Origin: Novosphingobium kaempferiae
Lineage (GTDB): Bacteria > Pseudomonadota > Alphaproteobacteria > Sphingomonadales > Sphingomonadaceae
Length of the DNA: 64,000 nt
Assembly: GCF_021227995.1 (NCBI RefSeq)
Contig: NZ_CP089301.1
Coordinates: forward strand, 558,001 to 622,000
Reading direction: 5' to 3'
The notes beneath the pieces were generated by a model. The model had not been told where the DNA came from. It was given only the letters and a program-made list of their open reading frames with translations, and made no database searches. This document shows positions 1 through 7,442 of the stretch, in pieces (position 1 is the first letter of the stretch; each line of letters begins with the position of its first letter). The translations under genes were made by a program, and so were the position numbers.

Positions 1-18
1 GCTGCGCTCGCAATGACG
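1..18. repeat. Right arm of a dispersed palindromic repeat, cut by the window edge
   Basis: The first 18 bases match the right arm of the palindromes seen in full at 10.6 and 16.9 kb (ending CGCTCGCAATGACG). The left arm lies outside the window. Confidence 0.75.
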
Positions 19-26
19 AAGGGTTC

Positions 27-1526
27 TTACCGCGCCCCGGCCAGCGCCTTCTGCCGGCGCCGCTGGACCGATGAACCCAGCCCGATCGCCTCGCGATACT
101 TGGCGACCGTGCGGCGGGCGAGTTCGAAGCCCTTGGCTTTCAGCAGTTCCACCAGCGCATCGTCGGACAGGATCGCCTTGGGATCCTCGGCGTCGATCAG
201 CTGGCGGATCGCGGCCTTCACCGCCTCCGCCGAAGCGCCGCCCTCCCCGTCCGCCGAGGCGACGCCGGAGCTGAAGAAGTACTTCAGTTCATATGTCCCG
301 CGCGGGCAGTTGAGGAACTTGTTCGAGGTGACGCGGCTAACGGTCGATTCGTGCATGCCGATCGCCTCCGCCACCGAGCGCAGCGTCAGCGGGCGCAGGT
401 GCGCGACGCCGCGCCGGAAGAAGCCGTCCTGCTGCTTCACCAGTTCGGCCGCGACCTTGAGGATGGTCTTCTGCCGCTGGTCGAGCGCCTTGATGAGCCA
501 GTTGGCGTCCGCCAGCTTGTCCGACAGCCACGCGCGCGACGCCTTGTCGTCACACTCGCCCTTCAGCTCCACGTAGTAGCTGCGATTGACGATCAGGCGC
601 GGCAGCGTCGCCTGGTTGAGCGCGATGTCCCAGCCGCCATCGGTGCGCGGGCCGATGAGGATGTCGGGCGTCACCGCGCCGCTCGGCTCGCCGCCGAAGC
701 GCAGGCCGGGCTTCGGGTCGTAGCCGCGCAGTTCCGCCAGCATGTCGGCGAAGTCCTCGTCGTCCACCCCGCAGATGCGCTTGAGCCGGGGCAGTTCGCC
801 GCGTGCGAGGAGGTCGAGGTTGTCGATCATCTTGGCCATGATCGGATCGTGGCGGTCCGCCTCCCGCGCCTGCAGCGCGATGCATTCCGACAGGCTGCGC
901 GCGCCGATGCCGGTAGGATCGAGCGACTGGACGAGCGCCAGCCCCGCCTCCATCTCGGCAAGCTCGACGCCGAGATCAGCGGCGAGTTCGGACAGGTTGA
1001 CCGGCAAGTAGCCCGCCTCGTCCAGCTGGCCGATGATGTAGCGCGCCAGCCCCGCGGTGAAGGGATCGCGTGCCGCCGCGCCGACCTGCGCCTCCAGATG
1101 CTCGGCCAGCGTGCCCGAGAGCGCGGCGCGGTCGTCGATGCCGGGGCCGTCCTCGCCGCCGGTCCGCAAGTCCGCACCCCAGGCCGCCTCGTCGCGCACG
1201 GAGCCGTCGCCGGTGTCGCGGTCACGGTCTATCGCGGAAGCATCGATATCGAGCGGGCGGTCGTCCTCGGCCCGGCCCTCGCCGATCAGGCGGTCGACAC
1301 CCGAGGTTTCGAGCGCGGTCACGCGCGCCTCGGCGGGCGCTTCCACCGTCTCGGCGGCAGGCGCCTGCGCCCCCACATCGAGCAGCGGATTGGCGTCGAG
1401 CGCCTCGCCGATGAACGTCTCGATCTCGAGGTTGGACAACGCCAGCAGCTTGATCGCCTGCTGCAGCTGCGGCGTCATCACCAGCGACTGGCTTTGTCTC
1501 AGATCGAGGCGCGGCCCCAGCGCCAT
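27..1526 (-). CDS. rpoN: RNA polymerase sigma-54 factor
   Basis: Encodes the alternative sigma factor that directs RNA polymerase to -24/-12 promoters and needs an AAA+ activator. The 499 residues are normal length. The Gln/Leu-rich activator-interacting region is at about residues 9-40 (LRQSQSLVMTPQLQQAIKLL), followed by an acidic linker, core-binding and HTH regions, and the diagnostic RpoN box ARRTVAKYRE at about 470-479. It lies 26 nt downstream of lptB on the same strand, the usual lptB-rpoN order of proteobacteria, so the two are probably cotranscribed. The ATG at 1526 starts the conserved MALGPRLDLRQ terminus. No gene is visible between its stop and the window edge. Confidence 0.97.
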   Translation of the reverse strand: MALGPRLDLRQSQSLVMTPQLQQAIKLLALSNLEIETFIGEALDANPLLDVGAQAPAAETVEAPAEARVTALETSGVDRLIGEGRAEDDRPLDIDASAIDRDRDTGDGSVRDEAAWGADLRTGGEDGPGIDDRAALSGTLAEHLEAQVGAAARDPFTAGLARYIIGQLDEAGYLPVNLSELAADLGVELAEMEAGLALVQSLDPTGIGARSLSECIALQAREADRHDPIMAKMIDNLDLLARGELPRLKRICGVDDEDFADMLAELRGYDPKPGLRFGGEPSGAVTPDILIGPRTDGGWDIALNQATLPRLIVNRSYYVELKGECDDKASRAWLSDKLADANWLIKALDQRQKTILKVAAELVKQQDGFFRRGVAHLRPLTLRSVAEAIGMHESTVSRVTSNKFLNCPRGTYELKYFFSSGVASADGEGGASAEAVKAAIRQLIDAEDPKAILSDDALVELLKAKGFELARRTVAKYREAIGLGSSVQRRRQKALAGAR

Positions 1527-1552
1527 GGATCAGATCCCCCGGAAGCGCGGCC

Positions 1553-2350
1553 TCACAAGGTGAAGCCTTCGCCCAGGTAGAGCCGCCGCACGTTCTCGTC
1601 CGCGACCAGCGCCTCGGGGCTGCCCGCGAAGAGCACTTGCCCGCCGTAGATGATGCAGGCGCGGTCGACGATATCCAGCGTCTCGCGCACGTTGTGATCG
1701 GTGATGAGCACGCCGATGCCGCGCGTCTTGAGATCCTTCACCAGATCGCGGATGTCGGAGATCGACAGCGGATCGATGCCCGCGAACGGCTCGTCCAGCA
1801 GCATGATCGAGGGCTTGGCCGCCAGCGCGCGCGCGATCTCGCAGCGGCGACGCTCGCCGCCCGAAAGCGCCATCGCCGGGCTGGAGCGCAGCCGCGTCAG
1901 GCCGAATTCGTCGAGCAGGCGGTCCAGTTCCGCCTGACGCACGTCGCGGTCGGGCTCGTTCAGTTCGAGCACCGCGCCGATGTTCTGCTCCACCGTCATG
2001 CCGCGGAAGATCGAGGTTTCCTGCGGCAGATAACCGAGGCCGAGGATCGCGCGGCGGTACATCGGCAGGCGGGTGACGTCGACGCCGTCCATCAGGATGC
2101 GGCCCGAATCCGGCCGCACCAGTCCCATGATCGAATAGAAGCAGGTCGTCTTGCCCGCGCCGTTCGGCCCGAGCAGGCCCAGAACCTCGCCCTTCGCCAC
2201 CGACAGCGAGATGTCGGTCAGCACCGCGCGCTTGTCGTAGCTCTTGGCGATCGAGATGACCTCAAGCCCGCCGTTCTCCGCCAGAAGCGCGGCGTCGATG
2301 GCTGCCGGGGTTCCCGTGGCGTCGCCGCCCTGCGTGTGTTCTGCCGTCAT
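1553..2350 (-). CDS. lptB: LPS export ABC transporter ATP-binding protein LptB
   Basis: ATPase that powers lipopolysaccharide extraction from the inner membrane with LptF and LptG, both encoded at 22.4-24.8 kb in this window. The 265-residue protein has Walker A GPNGAGKTT, the ABC signature LSGGERRR and Walker B with D-loop MLLDEPFAGIDP, followed by the switch His in TDHNVRE. The start at 2350 (MTAEHTQGG) is preferred over an upstream in-frame Met that would add an atypical 15-residue leader. A hydrophilic tail of about 25 residues precedes the ABC domain. lptC and lptA, usual upstream partners, are absent; the gene next door is a divergent membrane protein. Confidence 0.96.
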   Translation of the reverse strand: MTAEHTQGGDATGTPAAIDAALLAENGGLEVISIAKSYDKRAVLTDISLSVAKGEVLGLLGPNGAGKTTCFYSIMGLVRPDSGRILMDGVDVTRLPMYRRAILGLGYLPQETSIFRGMTVEQNIGAVLELNEPDRDVRQAELDRLLDEFGLTRLRSSPAMALSGGERRRCEIARALAAKPSIMLLDEPFAGIDPLSISDIRDLVKDLKTRGIGVLITDHNVRETLDIVDRACIIYGGQVLFAGSPEALVADENVRRLYLGEGFTL

Positions 2351-2549
2351 CGCGCGGGGCTTACCGCAGGCGGGCATTGCGCCGCAAGACGGCATTTCCG
2401 CTTAGGCATTGCAATTGGCAGGTTTCGTGCATGAGTCGTCATGCGGCGCTGCGGCAAGGCCTTCGCGGTTGCGGAATATGGAACTGAACTTGTCATGAAC
2501 GGCTTTCAGTGATGTATTGCCAGTCAAGAGGACGAGGAGAATCGCCCTT

Positions 2550-2993
2550 ATGGACAGGATGACGGACCATGCAGCGCATCAACCGGTGCGCGGTTCCACT
2601 TCCCACCCCGAGGTGTCGCACTCGGGCATGTACGATCACGGCCTGCCTGCTGCTGCCCCGGTGACGGACTGGCGGCGCAAGATGAGCGACCACATCGCCT
2701 ATGCGCTGCTGGTCTACACCGCGCTGCAGATCTTCGTGACCATCGGCGCGCTCAAGGCGCACGGCGGATCGCTGCTGCCCTACTTCGCGCTGGTGATCCT
2801 GGTGGTGGCGATCATCCCCGCCTGCCGCCGCTTCGAATCGCGCTGGAACCGCCTGACCGACGAGCAGGCACACGACCCCGCGCTCGCGCCCTACTACCGG
2901 CGCGACAGGATGGCGCTGTGGTTGCTGGCGATCGGCCTGCCCTTCGCGCTGACCGCGCTTTTCAAGGGGCTGGCGCTGGTGTTCGCGGGGTAG
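2550..2993 (+). CDS. Small integral membrane protein, unknown function
   Basis: A 147-residue protein not assigned to a named family. The first 45 residues are hydrophilic and His-rich. Two hydrophobic segments follow (from about LLVYTALQIFVTIGAL and LLPYFALVILVVAII), then a charged loop and a third segment near the C-terminus (LWLLAIGLPFALTALF), giving three predicted membrane helices. The ATG at 2550 follows a GAGGAGAA ribosome binding site; an upstream in-frame TTG lacks one. It is transcribed divergently from lptB across about 200 bp. A role in envelope biology is only suggested by the neighbour. Confidence 0.8.
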   Translation: MDRMTDHAAHQPVRGSTSHPEVSHSGMYDHGLPAAAPVTDWRRKMSDHIAYALLVYTALQIFVTIGALKAHGGSLLPYFALVILVVAIIPACRRFESRWNRLTDEQAHDPALAPYYRRDRMALWLLAIGLPFALTALFKGLALVFAG

Positions 2994-3026
2994 AACCGCC
3001 ACGCTTCCGCTCGCCTTCAATATCCC

Positions 3027-3131
3027 GTCGCCCCTGCGCAGGCAGGGGCCCATCAGGTCCATCGCCACAGCACCTTGCTCGGTGTGAGGCGGCGAGGTTG
3101 GGATAGGCCCCTGCATGCGCAGGGGCGAAGG
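3027..3131. repeat. Intergenic inverted repeat (GCCCCTGCGCAGG type)
   Basis: Two arms containing CGCCCCTGCGCAGGCAGGGG and CCCCTGCATGCGCAGGGGCG face each other across about 55 bp between the membrane protein and the L,D-transpeptidase gene. Each arm is itself palindromic, so the RNA could form two small hairpins or one long one. This family differs in sequence from the CGTCATTGCGAG repeats elsewhere in the left half. Confidence 0.7.
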
Positions 3132-3260
3132 GTATGAGTAAAGTTGCCTGCCCCCAACCCGCCGCGCGCAGAACGGATTTTGCGCCGGAACGCTCCGCCG
3201 CAGCGTCGGCAATGCGATGATACGGTGGAACATCGGGATCGATTGTGGTAAACAGGCCAC

Positions 3261-3977
3261 ATGGATCGCAACCACAGCAGGCGTAAAATTCTGAAGGGCG
3301 GCATCGCGGCAGGCATCGGTCTGGCGCTGCCGTCGCGGGCTTTCGCATCGGAAGGCGTAGCACCCGACTCGATCATGCCGGGCGAGAACACGGCACCGCT
3401 TGCAGGCACTTTCCCGACCGGCCTTTCCGCCGTTCCCGCCTCGCCCACCGGCCTGTCGCTCTACGAACGCCGTGTGCTCGATGTCGCGTCGAAGCAGGCG
3501 TCGCGCACGCGCAATCACCTGTGGCGCGCCGACGTGGTGGGCATCGTCGATTTCGCCCAGCCCTCGTCGAAGCCGCGCCTCCACTTCGCCAATCTCGAGA
3601 ACGGGACGATGCGCTCGTTCCTCGTCGCGCACGGTCGCGGCTCGGACCCGGCGCACAGCGGCTGGCTGCAGAGCTTCTCCAACGTCCCCGGTTCGGAGGC
3701 TACCTCGCGCGGGGCCTACCTCACCGCCGAGTGGTACAAGGGCAAGTACGGCACCTCGATCCGCCTCGTCGGACTGGACGAGGACAACTCGATGGCGCTC
3801 CCCCGCGCGATCGTCATGCACCCGGCGTGGTACGTCGATACCATGATGGTCGAGAAGTGGGGCAAGCTCGGCCGCAGCGAAGGCTGCTTCGCCATGAGCA
3901 ACGCCGACTTCAACGAGGCGCTGTGGCACCTCTCGGGCGGCCGCCTGCTCTTCGCCGACCGCATCGGCGAGGGCTGA
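3261..3977 (+). CDS. Murein L,D-transpeptidase catalytic domain protein (YkuD_2 type)
   Basis: Predicted periplasmic cysteine transpeptidase acting on peptidoglycan stem peptides. The 238-residue protein opens with a twin-arginine-like signal (SRRKILKGG, hydrophobic stretch, AFASE cleavage region at about residue 30). The catalytic part contains the conserved His of MHPAWYVD and the motif LGRSEGCFAMS, with the catalytic Cys at 209. It is monocistronic, flanked by palindromic repeats on both sides. The Tat-like signal suggests export in a folded state, though Sec export cannot be excluded. The family match rests on the SEGC motif and overall layout. Confidence 0.9.
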   Translation: MDRNHSRRKILKGGIAAGIGLALPSRAFASEGVAPDSIMPGENTAPLAGTFPTGLSAVPASPTGLSLYERRVLDVASKQASRTRNHLWRADVVGIVDFAQPSSKPRLHFANLENGTMRSFLVAHGRGSDPAHSGWLQSFSNVPGSEATSRGAYLTAEWYKGKYGTSIRLVGLDEDNSMALPRAIVMHPAWYVDTMMVEKWGKLGRSEGCFAMSNADFNEALWHLSGGRLLFADRIGEG

Positions 3978-4002
3978 GGCTTTCCACCGCACCCTCCAAC
4001 CT

Positions 4003-4077
4003 CGTCATTGCGAGCGTAGCGAAGCAATCCAGCCGCGCGGGGCGACCATGGATTGCTTCGCTACGCTCGCAATGACG
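4003..4077. repeat. Dispersed intergenic palindrome (CGTCATTGCGAG family)
   Basis: Perfect 29-bp inverted arms at 4003-4031 and 4049-4077 around a 17-bp loop. The left arm begins CGTCATTGCGAGCGTAGCG. This copy lies between two genes on the same strand. Related copies occur at 6409, 9461, 10595, 16918 and 19057. Confidence 0.92.
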
Positions 4078-4186
4078 AACGGAGATGGCAGGAAAGCCAT
4101 TGCCGTCACGGTCAAATGTGTCGTGGCGCTCATCGCCGCGTTGCGGCATTCGCATAACGTCGCCGGTTAGACACGGCCCCGTCGCA

Positions 4187-4205
4187 ATGATACGGGTCGT
4201 ATCAT
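4187..4205. promoter_or_regulatory. 19-bp perfect palindrome over the TetR start codon, candidate operator
   Basis: ATGATACG-GGT-CGTATCAT is a perfect palindrome whose last three bases run into the ATG of the TetR gene (4204-4206). TetR proteins bind palindromes of about this size and usually repress themselves. Placing the site on the start codon would block transcription or initiation directly. No Shine-Dalgarno sequence is visible in the few bases upstream, so a very short or leaderless mRNA is possible. Confidence 0.6.
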
Positions 4206-4836
4206 GGACACCAGCCTGACCGGCCTCAAGCGCGAGGCCCCTACCGACGCCCGACAGGTGCGCTCGCGCAATGCGCTGACTTCGGCCCTGCTGGCGCTGC
4301 TGGAGGAGAAACCCTTCGACCAGCTCACCATCCGCGAGATCACCGCGCGCGCCGGCACCGGCTACGCCACGTTCTTCCGCCACTATCCCACCAAGGAAGC
4401 GCTGCTGGCGGACGTCGCCGCGCATGAGATCGAGGATCTTCTCGGCCGCACGATCCCGATCCTCTACGCCAGCAACAGCTACGAATCGACGCTGGAACTG
4501 TGCCGCCACGTCCACGAGCACGCGCTGCTCTGGGCGGCGCTGCTGACCGGCGGCGCGGCGGGCATCGTGCGGGAGGAGTTCATCCGCCAGGCGCTCGGCC
4601 TCGCGGTCGGCACGCAATCGCGCCATCCCTGGCTGCCGTCCGACCTCGGCACCATCCACGGCACCGGCGCGACCATCGACATCCTCGCCTGGTGGCTGGC
4701 GCAGGGCGGCGACAAGACGTCAGCCATTAGGCCGGGCTCCGCGCATAGCCCCGCCGAAGTCGCCACGATCCTCCACCGCCTCGTCATCGCCCCGCTGGTC
4801 GGCGACACCATGGAGCGCCAAGCGGCGACCGCGTGA
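4204..4836 (+). CDS. TetR/AcrR family transcriptional regulator
   Basis: A 210-residue one-component repressor. The N-terminal HTH spans about residues 18-65, with a typical recognition segment (ITARAGTGYATFFRHYPTKEALL). The C-terminal ligand domain is less conserved. The TGA stop overlaps the ATG of the downstream XdhC gene, so the regulator and the two maturation genes are translationally coupled. A palindrome over its start codon is the probable operator, implying autoregulation of the whole three-gene unit. The ligand is unknown; a purine or other hydroxylase substrate is a guess from context. Confidence 0.92.
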   Translation: MDTSLTGLKREAPTDARQVRSRNALTSALLALLEEKPFDQLTIREITARAGTGYATFFRHYPTKEALLADVAAHEIEDLLGRTIPILYASNSYESTLELCRHVHEHALLWAALLTGGAAGIVREEFIRQALGLAVGTQSRHPWLPSDLGTIHGTGATIDILAWWLAQGGDKTSAIRPGSAHSPAEVATILHRLVIAPLVGDTMERQAATA

Positions 4837-5840
4837 TGTCCACGCTCGTGCTCACCGGCGAGATCGAGGGCGCGGACTGGCCCGAGTTCGGCTGGGTCGA
4901 CGACGTGCGCCCCGCGCTCGCCGAAGCCATGGCGGCTGGCCGCCCCGCCGCGCTGGCGACGCTCTACAAGGTCGCGGGCAGCGCCCCGCGCGGTCCCGGC
5001 GCGCAGATGCTGTTCACGGCGGGCAGCGACGGCGCAGTTTCGGCGAACGGCTATTTCTCGGGCGACTGCATCGAGGGCGACGTCGCCAACCATGCCGGGC
5101 AGGTGCTGGCGGACGGCCGACCCCGGCGGCTCCACTACGGCATGGGCAGTCCGTGGATCGACCTGCGCCTGCGCTGCGGCGGCGCGCTGCATGTGCTGCT
5201 GGAGCGGGTCGAGCCCGGTTCCACCACCGTCCGGGCCTTGTTGGACCATGCCGCCGAACGCCGCTCCTGCGCGTGGGTGAGCGACGGCGAGGTGCAGGAG
5301 GTGGTCGAGGGGCGCGGCCCGCTGCTGGACCTGGCCGAAGAGCCCTTCCGCATCGCCCGCCGCTACGACCCGCCGCGCCGCCTGATCGTCTCGGGCGGCG
5401 ATCCCGGCGCGCTCGCCGCCGCGAAGCTGGGCGCGATGGCGCAGTTCGAGACGATCCTGCTGCGCCCCGGCGGCCCCCACGCGCCGCCTCCTTTCCCGGT
5501 CAGCCAGTACTTGCGTGAGGAGCCCGCCGAGGCGCTCGCCCGGCTCAAGGTGGACCGCTGGACGGCGTACCTCGGCGCCACGCACGAAGATCACCACGAC
5601 CTTGGCGGCTGTCTTGCGGCGCTGCGCGGCGGCGCGGGCTACGTCGGCATGATCGGCGCGAAGTCCCGCGCGGGACAGCGCCTCGGCGCACTGGAGGCGG
5701 CAGGCGCGACGGCGGAGGAACTGGCGCGGCTGCAGTTGTCGCCCGGCGTGCCCGGCCTCGGCAAGTCGCCCTGGGAAGTCGCCACCGGCATCCTCGCCGA
5801 GATCATGCAGGCGCTGAACCCCGCGCGGGAGCGGGCTTGA
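4836..5840 (+). CDS. XdhC/CoxI-family molybdenum hydroxylase maturation protein
   Basis: Members of this family bind molybdenum cofactor, help sulfurate it and insert it into xanthine-dehydrogenase-type enzymes. The 334-residue protein has the N-terminal XdhC/CoxI domain (ATLYKVAGSAPRGPGAQM and GYFSGDCIEGDVANHA at about 45-85) and the C-terminal Rossmann-like domain (RRLIVSGGDPGALAAAKLG, later YVGMIGAKSRAGQRL). The ATG at 4836 overlaps the preceding TGA; a GTG one codon earlier is also possible. It ends in an overlap with the nucleotidyltransferase gene. No catalytic subunit lies beside it. Candidate clients are the orphan 2Fe-2S subunit at 15.2 kb and the three-subunit enzyme at 57.5-61.1 kb. 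Confidence 0.92.
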   Translation: MSTLVLTGEIEGADWPEFGWVDDVRPALAEAMAAGRPAALATLYKVAGSAPRGPGAQMLFTAGSDGAVSANGYFSGDCIEGDVANHAGQVLADGRPRRLHYGMGSPWIDLRLRCGGALHVLLERVEPGSTTVRALLDHAAERRSCAWVSDGEVQEVVEGRGPLLDLAEEPFRIARRYDPPRRLIVSGGDPGALAAAKLGAMAQFETILLRPGGPHAPPPFPVSQYLREEPAEALARLKVDRWTAYLGATHEDHHDLGGCLAALRGGAGYVGMIGAKSRAGQRLGALEAAGATAEELARLQLSPGVPGLGKSPWEVATGILAEIMQALNPARERA

Positions 5841-6391
5841 GCTACGTTGCCGTCGTGCTGGCGGCGGGCCGCGCGACGCGCTTCGGCAGCGACAAGCTCT
5901 CCGCCGTCTTGGATGGCCAGCCGCTGCTCCACCATGCCATCCGCGCCGCCCGCGCCGCGCCGGTCGAGCGGGTGATCGTGGTGGCGAGGCCCCACCTCGA
6001 TGTGGGAGACTGGCCCGGCGCGCCGGAGGTCGAGACGCTGCGCCTCGCCAGCGATGCCCTGTCCGAGACCCTCAAGACCGGCATCGCCGCCGCCGGGGGC
6101 GCGGACGGCGTCTTCGTCTTCCTCGGCGACATGCCGCGCATTCCGCATAGCGTCGCCGCACAACTGGCCGAGGCCGTCGGCCCCGCCTATGCCGCGATGC
6201 CGCGCCAAGGGGGCAAACCCGGCCACCCGGCCCTGCTCTCCGCCGCCGCCTTCGCCGACATCGCGACGCTCACCGGCGACGAAGGCGCGGGGCGACTGCT
6301 GCGGCAACGCGGCGATGTCGTGCTGGTCGATTGCGACGATCCCGCGATCCACTTCGACGTGGATCGGCCCGAGGATCTGTGCCGCGCCTGA
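5837..6391 (+). CDS. Molybdenum cofactor nucleotidyltransferase (MocA/MobA-like)
   Basis: Predicted NTP:molybdopterin nucleotidyltransferase, most like MocA, which makes the cytosine dinucleotide cofactor used by many hydroxylases. The 184-residue protein has the nucleotide-binding signature LAAGRATRFGSDKL near the N-terminus, the metal-binding region FLGDMPRIP at about 95, and GKPGHPALLS at about 128. The TTG start at 5837 overlaps the upstream TGA (TTGA), so expression depends on coupling to XdhC. Pairing with XdhC supports a hydroxylase maturation role. It differs from the guanylyltransferase-type MobA at 30.9 kb. Cytidyl versus guanylyl specificity cannot be settled by eye. Confidence 0.88.
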   Translation: MSYVAVVLAAGRATRFGSDKLSAVLDGQPLLHHAIRAARAAPVERVIVVARPHLDVGDWPGAPEVETLRLASDALSETLKTGIAAAGGADGVFVFLGDMPRIPHSVAAQLAEAVGPAYAAMPRQGGKPGHPALLSAAAFADIATLTGDEGAGRLLRQRGDVVLVDCDDPAIHFDVDRPEDLCRA

Positions 6392-6408
6392 GGATTTCTA
6401 TTCCGCTT

Positions 6409-6484
6409 CGTCATTGCGAGCGTAGCGAAGCAATCCATGCGGTGCGCGATGCCGCTGGATTGCTTCGCTACGCTCGCAATGACG
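6409..6484. repeat. Dispersed intergenic palindrome (CGTCATTGCGAG family)
   Basis: Arms at 6409-6437 and 6456-6484 are 29-bp perfect inverted copies around 18 bp. It fills most of the gap between two converging genes and could act as a bidirectional terminator. Confidence 0.92.
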
Positions 6485-6495
6485 AAAGGTGCTGG

Positions 6496-7245
6496 TCAAT
6501 CCCCCACCAGCCGCCCGGCCTGCTCCACTTTCTGCCGCGCCAGCGCCATCCCGTCCTCGGCCTCGCGCAGCAGGCGGCGCAGGTCGCCCTGCCCCGTCTG
6601 CGCGGCGCGGTCGAGGACGCCGTGGAGGAACAGCCGCACCGAATAGCGCACGTGCCGTTCCACCGACCCCGGATCGAGCCGCATCCCCCAGGCCGCATTG
6701 CTGGCCGGACCGCCGACGACGAGACTGAGGAACGCCTGCGCCGCGTCCTGCGCATCCTCGAGCCCCAGATGCCGCCGGAACAGATCCGCCAGATAAGCCA
6801 GCGTCGGCTCGGTGCCGAGGCGCACGTTCTCCATCGCGATCTCGGGCATCGTCACCGATTCCGCATTGGTCAGCCGCAGCAGCCGCAGCCCCGCCGGGCC
6901 GAGAACGTTCTCCACCAGCAGCGCGCCGATGCGGGTCAGGCTGGCCTCGAAATCCTCTGTCTCCTGCGCGCGAAGGGTGTCGATGGGGACCAGCCAGTCC
7001 TCGATCGCGCGGGACAGCGCAGCCTTGAACAGCGTTTCCTTGTCGCCATAGCGGGCATAGACGGTGCGCTTGGCCATGCCAGCGGTCGCGCAGATCGCGT
7101 CGATGCTGGTGCCCGCGAACCCTTTTTCCAGAAACAGGTCGAGCGCCTTGTCGAGCAGTTCCTCGTTGCTCAGCGACGGACGGCCGGGGCGACGACGGCC
7201 GGTATCGGCGGCATTCTCAGGCAATTCGCTGTCCGACACGCGCAC
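6496..7245 (-). CDS. TetR/AcrR family regulator, divergent from the dioxygenase cluster
   Basis: A 249-residue repressor-type protein. A basic leader (RRRPGRPS) precedes the HTH at about residues 24-70 (ALDLFLEKGFAGTSIDAICATAGMAKRTVYARYGDKETLF, split here only by description). The rest is a helical ligand-binding domain of the AefR-like C-terminal type. The GTG at 7245 is the likely start. It is divergent from the TauD/LLM/SDR genes, and the shared intergenic region has two copies of an 11-bp sequence, so it probably controls both directions. The effector is unknown, presumably the substrate degraded by the adjacent oxygenases. Confidence 0.9.
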   Translation of the reverse strand: MRVSDSELPENAADTGRRRPGRPSLSNEELLDKALDLFLEKGFAGTSIDAICATAGMAKRTVYARYGDKETLFKAALSRAIEDWLVPIDTLRAQETEDFEASLTRIGALLVENVLGPAGLRLLRLTNAESVTMPEIAMENVRLGTEPTLAYLADLFRRHLGLEDAQDAAQAFLSLVVGGPASNAAWGMRLDPGSVERHVRYSVRLFLHGVLDRAAQTGQGDLRRLLREAEDGMALARQKVEQAGRLVGD

Positions 7246-7307
7246 TTTCGTCCCATTGCATCCCCGAGGCGCATCCTAGCGCGGGCGCAAAGCCACTGCA
7301 ACGACGA

Positions 7308-7380
7308 TATGAAACGATACACGAAACATATGTGCGAATTTAGAACGTGACCGGGTGCCGAATCGATGTTATGAAACGAT
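7308..7380. promoter_or_regulatory. Direct repeat pair TATGAAACGAT, candidate operator region
   Basis: TATGAAACGAT occurs at 7308-7318 and again at 7370-7380, 62 bp apart, in the gap between the divergent TetR and dioxygenase genes. The stretch is clearly more AT-rich than the flanking genes, as expected for a promoter region. Six helical turns between the copies would place them on the same face of DNA. Confidence 0.5.
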
Positions 7381-7442
7381 CAAGGTAACATACGGTGACG
7401 GACGCAAAGCCCGCGCCGACCTCCTGGAGAGAGGACAAGACG

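Noticed and set aside
351..1580. A 409-codon plus-strand frame opposite rpoN
   Set aside because: Arg/Ala/Val-rich shadow caused by high GC; rpoN on the other strand is unmistakable.
2493..3992. A 499-codon minus-strand frame covering the membrane protein and L,D-transpeptidase genes
   Set aside because: Composition is that of a frame shadow, it has no start signal, and it crosses two supported genes and a palindrome.
7290..7300. GCCACTGC resembling part of a cobalamin riboswitch box
   Set aside because: Isolated match with no surrounding riboswitch structure and no B12-related gene next to it.
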